Assembly: GCA_031549285.1 (NCBI GenBank)
Contig: JAVBPZ010000006.1
Location: 99,431-163,430, forward strand
Reading direction: 5' to 3'
DNA length: 64,000 nucleotides
From: JAAYCI01 sp031549285
GTDB lineage: Bacteria > Bacillota > Clostridia > Oscillospirales > Ruminococcaceae
Below the pieces are notes generated by a model that saw only the letters and a program-made list of their open reading frames with translations, was not told where the DNA came from and made no database searches. A program made the translations under genes and the position numbers. Of the stretch, positions 17,532-25,773 are shown piece after piece; position 1 is the first letter of the stretch; each line of letters opens with the position of its first letter.

Positions 17532-19157
17532 TTATCCCTCGGCCTTGGTAGCCTTTTCCGCTTTCTTCTTCACGCCAATGCTGGCCTCGGCGGCAGTCTC
17601 CTGCAGGGTTTTGGCTTTTTCAAAATCGTCGTACATTTCCTGCGGGGGTTTTGCGGTAAGCAGTGACACTACCACAATGCACAGGCAGGAGAACAAAAAT
17701 GCCGGCAGCAGCTCATAAATATTGAACGCGCCGCCCAGCGGCCGGATGACCAACTTCCACAAGAACACCATGCCACCGCCGCCCACCATGCCCGCAACCG
17801 CGCCGGGCAGGTTAATGCGCTTCCAGAACAAGGAAAAGATGAGCACCGGGCCAAAGGTGGCGCCAAAGCCCGCCCAGGCAAAAGACACAATGGTGAAAAT
17901 GACACTTTCATCATCCAGCGCAATGAACACGCCGATAAGCGCAATGATGACCAGGGTGATGCGCGCCACCCACATGACCTGCTTTTCGCTGGCATTTTTC
18001 TTAACGATGCCCTGGAACATATTTTTGGACAGCGCACTGGCCGCAATGAGCAGGTACGAGTCCGACGACGAGATGGTGGCGGCCAGAATGCCCGCCATCA
18101 TCAGCCCGGCCACCAGCGGGGGCATCAGCTTTGTAGACAACAGGATGAACACGTTCTCCGACTGGCTGACGCTGGCCAGCGCGGTGGGATACAGCGAGCG
18201 GCCCAAAATACCGATGAACACAGCCGCCGCCAGCGAAATGAGTACCCACACCACCGCAATGCGGCGGGATTTCTTCAGTTCCTTTGCGCGGCGAATAGCC
18301 ATGAAGCGCAGCAGCACCTGCGGCATGCCAAAATAGCCAAGACCCCAGGCCATGGTGGACACAATTGACAGGAAGCCATAGCTGCCCGCGCTGCCAAACA
18401 GCGGCGCGCCGGCGGCGCTGACCTGCTGCACGCCGTCCACCACTTCCGGCTGCGCAATGCCAAAGAAGCTTAAAAAGCCCGGGATATCCTTCACGTTGTC
18501 CACCACGGCGCCAAACCCGCCAGCCATTGCCACACCGGCGCCCAGCACGGCCACCAGCGAAATTATCATGACAATCGCCTGCATAAAGTCCGACACGCTC
18601 TCTGCCAAAAAGCCGCCCAGCAACGTGTACACCACCACAAACAGGGCTCCTATTATCATCATGGAGGTATAGCTGAGGCCAAACAGCGTGCTGAACAGCT
18701 TGCCGCAGGTGACAAAACAGCTGGCGGCATATACGGTGAAAAACACCAAAATGAACAGCGACGCAATGGTCATCAATATCTTTTTCTTTTCCCGGAAGCG
18801 GTTGCTGAAAAAGTCCGGCACGGTGATGGAGTTATTCGCCACCACAGAATAATTGCGCAGGCGCTTTGCCACAATCAACCAGTTTAAATAGGTGCCGATG
18901 GCAAGGCCGATGGCCGTCCAGAACGCATCCGCCAGGCCGCACCAGTACGCCACACCGGGCAGGCCCATCAGCAGCCAGCCGCTCATGTCCGACGCCTCGG
19001 CGCTGAACGCCGCCACCCACGGCCCCAGCGAGCGCCCACCCAAAAAGTACTCTTCACTGTTTTGGTTCGAGCGCTTCATGAAGTAAACGCCAATGCCGAT
19101 AACCACCGCAATGTACAAAAGCATCGTAATCAGAACTTGAATTTGACCGGAATCCAT
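17532..19157 (-). CDS. putP: Sodium/proline symporter
   Basis: A 541-residue solute:sodium symporter with about 13 membrane segments. The sodium-site and family blocks are present: EYFLGGRSLGPWVAAFSAEASDMSGWL (residues about 36-62), GYFGMPQVLLRFMAI and SSSDSYLLIAASALSKN. These are strongly PutP-like, so proline is the likely substrate, although related SSS members carry other amino acids. A lysine-rich soluble tail ends the protein. The start has AAGGAGG at good spacing. Divergent from the YGPPP gene at 19417; the two share mirrored -10 regions (TATGGTACAGTA on both strands). Proline is a common osmolyte or fermentable amino acid in such bacteria. Confidence 0.93.
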   Translation of the reverse strand: MDSGQIQVLITMLLYIAVVIGIGVYFMKRSNQNSEEYFLGGRSLGPWVAAFSAEASDMSGWLLMGLPGVAYWCGLADAFWTAIGLAIGTYLNWLIVAKRLRNYSVVANNSITVPDFFSNRFREKKKILMTIASLFILVFFTVYAASCFVTCGKLFSTLFGLSYTSMMIIGALFVVVYTLLGGFLAESVSDFMQAIVMIISLVAVLGAGVAMAGGFGAVVDNVKDIPGFLSFFGIAQPEVVDGVQQVSAAGAPLFGSAGSYGFLSIVSTMAWGLGYFGMPQVLLRFMAIRRAKELKKSRRIAVVWVLISLAAAVFIGILGRSLYPTALASVSQSENVFILLSTKLMPPLVAGLMMAGILAATISSSDSYLLIAASALSKNMFQGIVKKNASEKQVMWVARITLVIIALIGVFIALDDESVIFTIVSFAWAGFGATFGPVLIFSLFWKRINLPGAVAGMVGGGGMVFLWKLVIRPLGGAFNIYELLPAFLFSCLCIVVVSLLTAKPPQEMYDDFEKAKTLQETAAEASIGVKKKAEKATKAEG

Positions 19158-19351
19158 CCTTCTACCTCCTTATGAAATACTCCCTTTTGGCAGGCGCCGG
19201 TTGTGGATATTCGCCGCCGGTAGCGGTGCACAAAACCAGCCGGAGCCTGCACAGTTTCTACTGTACCATACCCGCCCCAAAAATGCGACAGGTTTTTTGC
19301 GCGCCGTACCCACAAAAGCGCGCACCAAAACGAAATAAATGGGCAATTGCA

Positions 19352-19380
19352 TTGTGGCGGCGCCGTTTTTATGGTACAGT
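19352..19380 (+). promoter_or_regulatory. Promoter of the YGPPP/radical SAM pair
   Basis: TTGTGG (19352-19357), 17 bases, TACAGT (19375-19380) preceded by TGG, an extended -10. The sequence TATGGTACAGTA occurs again, inverted, at 19259-19270 in front of putP, so the divergent promoters carry the same box. Confidence 0.55.
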
Positions 19381-19416
19381 AAAATATAGGTATTCCAAAA
19401 GCAAAGGGGTGGTGGC

Positions 19417-19911
19417 ATGGCGGGTGAAAAGAAAACAAACCGGCTGTACATGGGTGCCGTTCCGGTGGGGCTGGCGGGGCTGTGGGCCGGCACGCAAACC
19501 GAGGCGGAGGTTCTGTACGGGCCGCCTCCGTCTGAGATGACCGTCTCTGCGGTGTCTTCTGCGCAAGGTGACGACTCCACGCTTTTTTCCGAGAAAACCG
19601 CCGGCTCGCAGGCAAACAGCACTTCCCAAAGTACCAGCGTTCCGCTGATGCCACCGGAAAACACCGAGCTGTACGCGCCGCCGAACTTCACCTATGAACC
19701 CCCGGGGTTCAACTTTTTATACCTGGTGCTGCCGGTAATCATTTTTCTGGTGGGCATTGGGGTGTACCTGCGCGCGGGCACCTCGCCAAAAGCAAAAAAG
19801 GTGCTGAAGATTGTGGGCGTCTGTTTACTGGCCTTGCTGCTGCTGTCTGCGGCGGCGTATCTGCTGTTCTGGTTCAACGCGCCTTTGTTTTCGCTGACAC
19901 GCCGCATATGA
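19417..19911 (+). CDS. YGPPP-motif membrane protein, candidate radical SAM target
   Basis: A 164-residue protein I do not recognise as a named family. Seen in it: a short hydrophobic stretch at 10-25, the motif LYGPPPS at 33-39, a Ser/Thr-rich linker (40-76), a second cluster LYAPP (85-89) and YEPPG (93-97), a membrane helix at 99-118, a basic loop (KAKK) and a second helix at 131-152. No lipobox. AAAGGGG precedes the ATG. It ends 21 bases before a radical SAM/SPASM gene on the same strand, so the two are surely cotranscribed. In the Bacteroidetes rSAM/lipoprotein system the partner of a closely similar radical SAM enzyme also carries a Tyr-Gly-x-Pro motif after a hydrophobic leader. I infer that the Tyr/Gly/Pro motifs are the modification site. 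Confidence 0.7.
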   Translation: MAGEKKTNRLYMGAVPVGLAGLWAGTQTEAEVLYGPPPSEMTVSAVSSAQGDDSTLFSEKTAGSQANSTSQSTSVPLMPPENTELYAPPNFTYEPPGFNFLYLVLPVIIFLVGIGVYLRAGTSPKAKKVLKIVGVCLLALLLLSAAAYLLFWFNAPLFSLTRRI

Positions 19912-19932
19912 AAACCACCTGCTGAGGTTGCC

Positions 19933-21021
19933 ATGCTGAAAACCATATACAAAACCGGCGAAATGGAACTGTTCCAGCGGTACCGGGCGCAGAACATGGC
20001 CGCCCACCCGCTGACCGAGCTGTTCTGGGAATGCACCCTGGCCTGCAACGCGCACTGCAAACACTGCGGCAGCAACGCGGGCACGCGCCCGGTGCCAAAT
20101 GAACTGTCCACCAAGGAAGCCAAGGCCGCTTTTTACCAAATCGCCCAAGACTTCGACGCGAAACGCATCATGCTGAATGTGACCGGTGGCGAGCCGCTGC
20201 TGCGGGCCGACCTGTTCGATGTGATGGAATACGCCACGGCACTGGGCTTTCCCTGGGGCATGACCACCAACGGCATGCTGCTGGACAGCGACGCCATACA
20301 GGGCCTGCGGCGCGCCGGCATGCAGACGGTTTCCATCAGCATAGACGGCCTGGCCGCCACGCACGACGCCTTTCGCGGGGTGCCCGGCTCCTATAATAGG
20401 ATCCTGCGCAACATTCATGCCCTGAAAGACGCCGGGTTCGTGCAACATATACAGGTGACCACCGTGTTCCACAAACAGAACCTGGCCCAGCTGGACGCAC
20501 TGTACGCGGCGATGCGCGCCCTGCCGCTGGATTCCTGGCGGCTGGTTTCCATGGACCCCATCGGCCGCGCAGGCAGCCACAGCGACCTGCTGCTGGACGG
20601 CGACGAGCTGCGCACCCTACTGGAGTTTATTCTGCGGCACAAAAAGGACAAGGGACTGGACCTGCAGTACGGCTGTCCCGGGTACCTGGGGCTGCAGTAT
20701 GAAAAAGAAGTGCGCCGGCAGTTTTTCCACTGCCGCACCGGCGTGAACGTGGGCAGCATTCTGGCGAATGGCGACTTGTTCGTGTGCCCGAACGTACCGC
20801 GCCTGCCGCACTTGATACAGGGAAACATCCGGCAGGACAGGTTCAGCACGGTGTGGAACACCGGCTATGCCCCCTTTCGTACGCCACAGCGCACCTACTG
20901 CACACACTGCGATGCGTGTGAACACTGGCGGCAATGCCTGGGCGGCGCGTTCCACACCTGGAACTTTGACGAAAACCGGCAGAACAAATGCCCGCTGGAA
21001 ATGATGCGAGCGAAGGTGTGA
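19933..21021 (+). CDS. Radical SAM/SPASM enzyme of the rSAM/lipoprotein-system type
   Basis: A 362-residue enzyme. The radical SAM cluster motif is Cys38-x3-Cys42-x2-Cys45 in LACNAHCKHCGS, followed by the TGGEPLLR SAM-binding loop and GFPWGMTTNGMLL. The C-terminal part (about 255-350) has the SPASM arrangement of cysteines (FHCRTGVNVGSILANGD, CPN, CTHCDACEHWRQC) for auxiliary Fe-S clusters, typical of peptide-modifying maturases. The opening HPLTELFWECTL and the GFPWGM stretch match, from memory, the family partnered with small lipoproteins in Bacteroidetes (TIGR04133). The partner here would be the YGPPP protein directly upstream. Reaction unknown; a crosslink or epimerisation on its target is plausible. 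Start has GAGG at five bases. Confidence 0.88.
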   Translation: MLKTIYKTGEMELFQRYRAQNMAAHPLTELFWECTLACNAHCKHCGSNAGTRPVPNELSTKEAKAAFYQIAQDFDAKRIMLNVTGGEPLLRADLFDVMEYATALGFPWGMTTNGMLLDSDAIQGLRRAGMQTVSISIDGLAATHDAFRGVPGSYNRILRNIHALKDAGFVQHIQVTTVFHKQNLAQLDALYAAMRALPLDSWRLVSMDPIGRAGSHSDLLLDGDELRTLLEFILRHKKDKGLDLQYGCPGYLGLQYEKEVRRQFFHCRTGVNVGSILANGDLFVCPNVPRLPHLIQGNIRQDRFSTVWNTGYAPFRTPQRTYCTHCDACEHWRQCLGGAFHTWNFDENRQNKCPLEMMRAKV

Positions 21022-21106
21022 GGCGTGTGCGGGGGTGGCACGAAAGTGTCCTCCTGCGGTTTTTCCCACTAGCCTTGGCCTTCGGCTAAAAACTGCTGAA
21101 ACACAC

Positions 21107-21152
21107 AAAACCGCCCCGCGGGCCTATAAAAGGCCGTACGGAGCGGTTATTC
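21107..21152. terminator. Terminator between radical SAM and REC-GGDDF genes
   Basis: Nested stem AACCGC...GCGGTT with inner GGCC/GGCC pairing, AT-rich on both flanks. It lies between convergent genes and probably serves both. Confidence 0.7.
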
Positions 21153-21253
21153 TATTGTGCTTGCGTTGCTGTGCATGCTTTCCAACTGGCGTGCATGTCG
21201 TGGCAGGGCTTTTGCCGGGTCTTGCCGCGGAAACGATATGGACCAACCGATGG

Positions 21254-22183
21254 TTACTTGGTACGGCGGTCCGGCAGATAGTTGCTTCCGGGCAGTGTTT
21301 TCAGCTTCTTTTTCAGCTGGGAAGCCACGGTGGATACCTCCAGGTGGCTGGCGAAGGTACGCCGCTGGTTGGTCACGATGCCCATGGACACGCTGGTTAT
21401 AGGGAACGTCTCTACTTCGCCCTTGCGGTTTGTGGTGGAAATGAATCCTTTTTTCACATCCTCCGGCGAATACAGCAGGCGAATGCGTTCGTCAAAATGG
21501 GCAATGAACTCCGCGCAAAGTTTTTCCGCCTTGTCCGGGGTGGTTATCAGCACAAAATCATCCCCGCCTATATGGCCCGCAAAATCGTGCTGGGAGCCAA
21601 ACAGGCGTATCTCCTCGGTCATAATATCCGCGGTCAGCTTAATGGCCATGTCCCCCTTGGAAAAGCCGTATACGTCGTTGTAGGACTTGAAGTTATCCAG
21701 GTCGATGTAAATGACCGCGTACAAGTCCCCCTTCGCAATGCGGCTGTCTATCTCGCGCTGAATCTCCAGGTTGCCGGGCAGGCCGGTCAGCGGGTTTGCG
21801 CTGCGGTTGCGGTCAATGCGGCGCAGGGTGTTGCGGATACGGCTCAGCAGTTCGCGCTCGTTGAACGGCTTCACAATATAGTCGTCCGCGCCCAGCTCCA
21901 GGCCCACCAGCTTGTCCTCCTGGTCGTCCTTGGAGGTAACCATGATGATGGGCATGAGGTTGTTGGAGTCCGAATCTCGCAAGATGCGGCACACTTCAAA
22001 GCCGTTCATTCCGGTCATTTCCACGTCCAACAGCACCAGGTCCGGCTTTTCACGGCTGACCGCGGCCAGGCCCGCTTCCCCATCTTCCGCTATAACCACC
22101 TCATAGCCCGCCGCCGTCAGGGTCGCGCTCATCTGCACCCGGAAAAAATGGCTGTCGTCTATTATCAGGATTTTTTTCTCCAC
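21254..22183 (-). CDS. Response regulator with variant GGDEF (GGDDF) domain
   Basis: A 309-residue protein: a receiver domain (1-125; acidic pair DD at 9-10, phospho-site Asp53 in LLDVEMTGMNG, lysine in YIVKPF) followed by a GGDEF-fold domain (about 140-290; PLTGLPGN, YIDLDNFKSYND). The signature reads GGDDF instead of GGDEF or GGEEF, and no RxxD inhibitory site is evident, so it may be a weak cyclase or a nucleotide-binding effector. The likely start is the GTG at 22183 with AAGGGG five bases upstream; an ATG 16 codons earlier lacks a site. It has its own promoter with a palindrome. It could receive phosphate from the hybrid kinases, but that link is only conceivable. Confidence 0.88.
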   Translation of the reverse strand: MEKKILIIDDSHFFRVQMSATLTAAGYEVVIAEDGEAGLAAVSREKPDLVLLDVEMTGMNGFEVCRILRDSDSNNLMPIIMVTSKDDQEDKLVGLELGADDYIVKPFNERELLSRIRNTLRRIDRNRSANPLTGLPGNLEIQREIDSRIAKGDLYAVIYIDLDNFKSYNDVYGFSKGDMAIKLTADIMTEEIRLFGSQHDFAGHIGGDDFVLITTPDKAEKLCAEFIAHFDERIRLLYSPEDVKKGFISTTNRKGEVETFPITSVSMGIVTNQRRTFASHLEVSTVASQLKKKLKTLPGSNYLPDRRTK

Positions 22184-22237
22184 CCCTGCCCCTTTCCAAT
22201 TTCGCATTTGTCCCGCGAAATTTTCACCCAATCACTC

Positions 22238-22275
22238 ACTACCGGTAGTATACGAAACTTCACCGGATTTGTCAC
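22238..22275 (-). promoter_or_regulatory. Promoter of the REC-GGDDF gene with overlapping palindrome
   Basis: On the minus strand GTGACA (22275-22270), 17 bases, TATACT (22252-22247). The perfect 12-base palindrome ACTACCGGTAGT (22238-22249) overlaps the -10 box and start site, as an operator would. Confidence 0.65.
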
Positions 22276-22296
22276 GTGTTTTGCACGGCGCAAGAC

Positions 22297-23967
22297 TTAT
22301 TTTTCCTCCGCCTTTGGCACCGCGTCGGACACCACCACCGCTTTTCCCACCGGCAGCTTGCCGGAATAGCGTTTAATGAACAGCAGCACCACCAATAGCA
22401 GCACCACGCATACCCCCAGCACAATGAACGCGTTCTGCACGATGCCCGCCAAAATGTACCCCAGGAACGATATGCCCGCCACAATCATGGCATAGGGGAT
22501 TTGGGTGGACACGTGAATGAGGTGGTCGCACTGCGCGCCGGTAGAGGACATGATGGTGGTATCGGAAATGGGAGAAATATGGTCGCCGCACACCGCGCCC
22601 GCCAGGCACGCCGCCACCGAGATAATCATGATCTGGCTCATGCCCGGGAACACCGCCAGCACAATGGGAATTAAAATGCCAAAAGTGCCCCAGGAGGTGC
22701 CGGTGGCAAACGACAAGCCCATGGCAATGAGGAACATGATGGCCGGCATGAGCAGGCTGGCCGCCGCATTGCCCGCCACCAGGTTGCCCACGAACTCACC
22801 CGCGCCCAGCGCGTCGCGGCAGAAGCCGCTTAAGGTCCAGGCAAAGGACAAAATAAGGATAGCCGGTACCATCTGGCGGAACCCCTCCGGCAGGCTTTCC
22901 GCGAACTGGCGGAAGGTAAGCACCCGCCGCAGCAAAAACCAAAAAAACGTGAAAATGAGCGCGATGAGCGAGCCCAGCACCAACCCCACCGAGGCGTCAC
23001 TGTTCGCAAAGGCGGTGATGAACGGCACCCCCTCAAAGAAGCCGCCGGTGTACACCATGCCCGCAATGCACAGCAGAATCAGCACCAGTACCGGCAGTAC
23101 CAGGTCTATCACCTTGCCTTTGGGGTTGGGTTCACTTTGTTTCTGGTCGGCGTATTCGTTGCCGGTCCCGCCGTACAAATCACCCTCCTGGGCCATCTGC
23201 TCATACTTTTTCATCGGGCCAAAATCCAGCCGCATCAGCGAGATAGCCACAATCATGACCAGCGTCAGCAGCGCATACAGGTTATACGGAATGGACCGCA
23301 GGAACACCGCAAACCCGTCTATGCCGGTGCCCTCGGCCGAGGAGGTCACCGCCGCCGCCCAGCTGGAGATGGGTGCAATAATGCACACCGGCGCGGCGGT
23401 GGCATCAATGAGGTACGCCAGCTTTGCGCGGGATATTTTTTGCTTGTCGGTCACCGGCATCATCACGCTGCCCACCGTGAGGCAGTTGAAATAGTCATCA
23501 ATAAAAATAAGCACGCCCAGGCCAAAGGTGGCCAGCTGTGCGCCGGTTTTGGTCTTTATATGTTTCGACGCCCACCGGCCATACGCGGCGGAGCCGCCGG
23601 CCTTGTTCACCAGCACCACCAAAATGCCCAGGATTACCAGGAAAATGAGGATGCCCACGTTCCAGCTGTCCCCTATTTTGGCGGTGAACATATCCACCAT
23701 GCTGGTAGCGGTACGCACAGGGTTGAAATTCGCATAAAACAGCGCGCCGGACAAAATGCCCACGAACAGTGAAATGTACACTTCCTTGGTGATAAGCGCC
23801 AGCACAATGGCAATGATGGGCGGCACCAAAGACCAGAACGTGGCGTACATATTGCTCACATACTCCGCCGCTTCCCCGTCCGCCGCGCCCACCAGCACCG
23901 GCACCGCCACCAACAGCAGCCCAACAATCATGCATGGAAACAAAACCCTGGTTACTCGCTTCCCCAT
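22297..23967 (-). CDS. Na+/H+ antiporter, NhaC family
   Basis: A 556-residue membrane protein with a cleavable-looking N-terminal helix and about 12 further membrane segments. Blocks typical of the NhaC-type antiporters of Bacillota are present: LGVLIFIDDYFNCLTVGSVMMPV, FATGTSWGTFGILIP and CGDHISPISDTTIMSSTGAQCDH. It should exchange Na+ (or another cation or amine) for protons across the membrane. A basic soluble loop (EGDLYGGTGNEYADQKQ) lies near residue 255. The start follows GATGAGGAG. The upstream gap of 154 bases holds the terminator of the small membrane protein gene. Confidence 0.92.
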   Translation of the reverse strand: MGKRVTRVLFPCMIVGLLLVAVPVLVGAADGEAAEYVSNMYATFWSLVPPIIAIVLALITKEVYISLFVGILSGALFYANFNPVRTATSMVDMFTAKIGDSWNVGILIFLVILGILVVLVNKAGGSAAYGRWASKHIKTKTGAQLATFGLGVLIFIDDYFNCLTVGSVMMPVTDKQKISRAKLAYLIDATAAPVCIIAPISSWAAAVTSSAEGTGIDGFAVFLRSIPYNLYALLTLVMIVAISLMRLDFGPMKKYEQMAQEGDLYGGTGNEYADQKQSEPNPKGKVIDLVLPVLVLILLCIAGMVYTGGFFEGVPFITAFANSDASVGLVLGSLIALIFTFFWFLLRRVLTFRQFAESLPEGFRQMVPAILILSFAWTLSGFCRDALGAGEFVGNLVAGNAAASLLMPAIMFLIAMGLSFATGTSWGTFGILIPIVLAVFPGMSQIMIISVAACLAGAVCGDHISPISDTTIMSSTGAQCDHLIHVSTQIPYAMIVAGISFLGYILAGIVQNAFIVLGVCVVLLLVVLLFIKRYSGKLPVGKAVVVSDAVPKAEEK

Positions 23968-24080
23968 CTCCTCATCCCATCCTTTCCTTACTGTGAATTG
24001 TATCTTCCCGGCATACGCCCGGTATTACCCGGCCCCACCGAAATACACCGTATGCACCGCGTGCCGGTGCAAAGGAAAAG

Positions 24081-24113
24081 TAAAAATCCCCCCGCTATAA
24101 AACGCAGGGGGCA
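24081..24113 (-). terminator. Terminator of the small membrane protein gene
   Basis: On the minus strand a CCCCCTGC/GCGGGGGG-type hairpin is followed by ATTTTTACTTTT, starting about nine bases after the stop codon. Confidence 0.8.
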
Positions 24114-24121
24114 CAAAAACA

Positions 24122-24484
24122 TCATGCAAAGATGATCTGCAGGCTGCTGTACAGGTATAGCCAGCCCAGCAGCACAGTGTACAGTAATAATACCACCAGA
24201 TAGATGGTTCGGTTCCGTTTGGACTGTATGCGCAGGCCGATGAGCACCACCACCACACAGGCCACCGCCAGCGAAACCAGGTCCGAAAACGCCATGACCA
24301 CCGAGGGCCGCACCCCAAAAAACTGCCCCTGGGAAGCAAACAGCACCCCCGACATGATGAGATGCCCCAGCGGAATGATGCCCACCGGCAGCACCGCCAG
24401 TGCGTATCCCACGTGTTTTGCGCGCAGCGACGCCGCCAAAAGCAGCAGACAAATGACCAGTATGGCAATGCTTTCCCTGACCAT
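24122..24484 (-). CDS. Small membrane protein of unknown function
   Basis: A 120-residue protein made almost wholly of four hydrophobic segments (about 5-22, 27-48, 63-83, 92-115) with short basic loops (RIQSKRNR). I do not recognise the family. The ATG at 24484 has GAGGTGG five bases upstream; an in-frame GTG three codons earlier sits too close to the site. It has its own promoter (24523-24552) and terminator, so it is a real monocistronic gene. Confidence 0.65.
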   Translation of the reverse strand: MVRESIAILVICLLLLAASLRAKHVGYALAVLPVGIIPLGHLIMSGVLFASQGQFFGVRPSVVMAFSDLVSLAVACVVVVLIGLRIQSKRNRTIYLVVLLLYTVLLGWLYLYSSLQIIFA

Positions 24485-24522
24485 TCCATCCACCTCGCAG
24501 TCATCGATGCTATTTCTATTCT

Positions 24523-24552
24523 ATTTTACCTTACCCTGACGCTGTTTGTCCA
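24523..24552 (-). promoter_or_regulatory. Promoter of the small membrane protein gene
   Basis: On the minus strand TGGACA (24552-24547), 18 bases, TAAAAT (24528-24523). Confidence 0.55.
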
Positions 24553-24628
24553 CCTTTTGCAGGAAAACCTTTGGAACGCTTCACACAGGACGACACGACA
24601 AAATTTGCGGCAAAACATCCTGTCCGCC

Positions 24629-24656
24629 TTGACTTGTGCCAAAAATCCCATATAAT
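24629..24656 (+). promoter_or_regulatory. Promoter of tRNA-Thr
   Basis: TTGACT (24629-24634), 16 bases, TATAAT (24651-24656), about 70 bases before the mature tRNA. Confidence 0.75.
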
Positions 24657-24725
24657 AGAAAAGTGTCCCGCAGCAGTGCCCCGGCTGAACCAGCGGGGGC
24701 AGCCACCCTGTGCGAGGGTATGTAC

Positions 24726-24801
24726 GCTACTGTAGCTCAGCCGGTAGAGCAGCTGATTCGTAATCAGCAGGTCAGCAGTTCAAGTCTGCTCAGTAGCTCC
24801 A
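24726..24801 (+). tRNA. tRNA-Thr (anticodon CGT)
   Basis: A 76-base cloverleaf with perfect acceptor stem GCTACTG/CAGTAGC, anticodon stem GCTGA/TCAGC around loop TTCGTAA (anticodon CGT, reads ACG), T stem AGCAG/CTGCT around TTCAAGT, and encoded TCCA end. Confidence 0.96.
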
Positions 24802-24820
24802 GTTTTGCCAAATTTGGCGT

Positions 24821-24852
24821 ACCATCATCCTGTTTTGGGTGATGGTTTTTTG
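24821..24852 (+). terminator. Terminator of tRNA-Thr
   Basis: Stem ACCATCATCC/GGGTGATGGT (one mismatch) and TTTTTTG, 20 bases after the CCA end. Confidence 0.85.
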
Positions 24853-25056
24853 TTGTCACCGCTGCGGAAATAAACAAGCCAAACGGAAGCAAAAATCGCC
24901 GTCTATCGGTCAAAATAGCGCTGTAAAATTTGCGAAAAAAAACCTCGCATATATGCAGCGGATGTGCTATAGTAGGAAAAAGTAGCGGCCGGGAAGCCAT
25001 ATGGCAGGTTGCCTGCCCGGGTATTTTACCGCTCACCATCGATGGAGGAATGTACA

Positions 25057-25599
25057 ATGCAGGATAACCGGACTATGGAAGATGCCAGCAAGATGCATGT
25101 GCAGCAACTGGAAACCGCAAAGGCTTCTTTTGACGAAAACAACGCCGCACGCGCCGCCATGGGCAAGCACGTGGAAGAACTGCAGCTAAAGCTGAAAAGC
25201 ATAGAGACTGCGGTGGAAAAGGTTCAGGTCATTTCCCGCCAGGTTACCATTCTCTCCATCAACGCATCCATTGAGGCCGCCAGAGCGGGTGTGGCCGGCA
25301 AAGGCTTTGCGGTGGTGGCGCAGGAGGTCGGCAACCTGGCCAAAAACACCGACAACGCCGTGAATGACATTGAGTCCAGCATGAAGCAGATGAACGAACT
25401 GCTGCAGAAAACCGCCGGTGATATGGAAACCGCCAGCAAGATTGGCGCCGAATTTACCGAGCAGTTGACCACGGCGCTGCAGGATGCGCGCGGGTTGTAT
25501 GAGATTGTATCCGGCGAGACGCTGCCGGAAATGGACGCAGCCGTTGTTCCCGCCTTCAGCGCAGCAGAGCTGCCGGAACTGCCGGAGGCTTCCCTGTAA
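25057..25599 (+). CDS. Soluble sensorless chemoreceptor-type signalling protein
   Basis: A 180-residue protein consisting only of an MCP-like coiled coil. The hairpin tip that normally touches CheA and CheW is recognisable in ILSINASIEAARAGVAGKGF and AVVAQEVGNLAKN (about 65-100), flanked by short heptad arms (QQLETAKASF, MKQMNELLQKTAGDM). There is no membrane helix, no HAMP and no sensor domain, and the arms are far shorter than in full receptors; the C-terminus is an acidic tail. Start at ATG 25057 with GGAGGAA seven bases upstream. It may be a cytoplasmic coupling or scaffold element for a receptor array or for non-chemotaxis signalling. No che gene is in the window. Confidence 0.85.
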   Translation: MQDNRTMEDASKMHVQQLETAKASFDENNAARAAMGKHVEELQLKLKSIETAVEKVQVISRQVTILSINASIEAARAGVAGKGFAVVAQEVGNLAKNTDNAVNDIESSMKQMNELLQKTAGDMETASKIGAEFTEQLTTALQDARGLYEIVSGETLPEMDAAVVPAFSAAELPELPEASL

Positions 25600-25693
25600 A
25601 TAGTTACTATGCTTCCCCCGGTTGGCTTTTGGGTCCTTACCCAGCTTTTTTTGTACTTTACTTTTCCCTTTGCGCCATAAAAAACACACCATA

Positions 25694-25732
25694 GAAAAGC
25701 ACCTGGAAATGGATTCCGGGTGCTTTTTCGTT
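25694..25732. terminator. Bidirectional terminator after the MCP-like gene
   Basis: Stem AAAAGCACCTGGAA/TTCCGGGTGCTTTT with one mismatch and AT-rich flanks, between convergent genes. Confidence 0.85.
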
Positions 25733-25773
25733 TGTTTTTGCCCCAGCCTATTTTCACCTGTTGCATGGACGCC

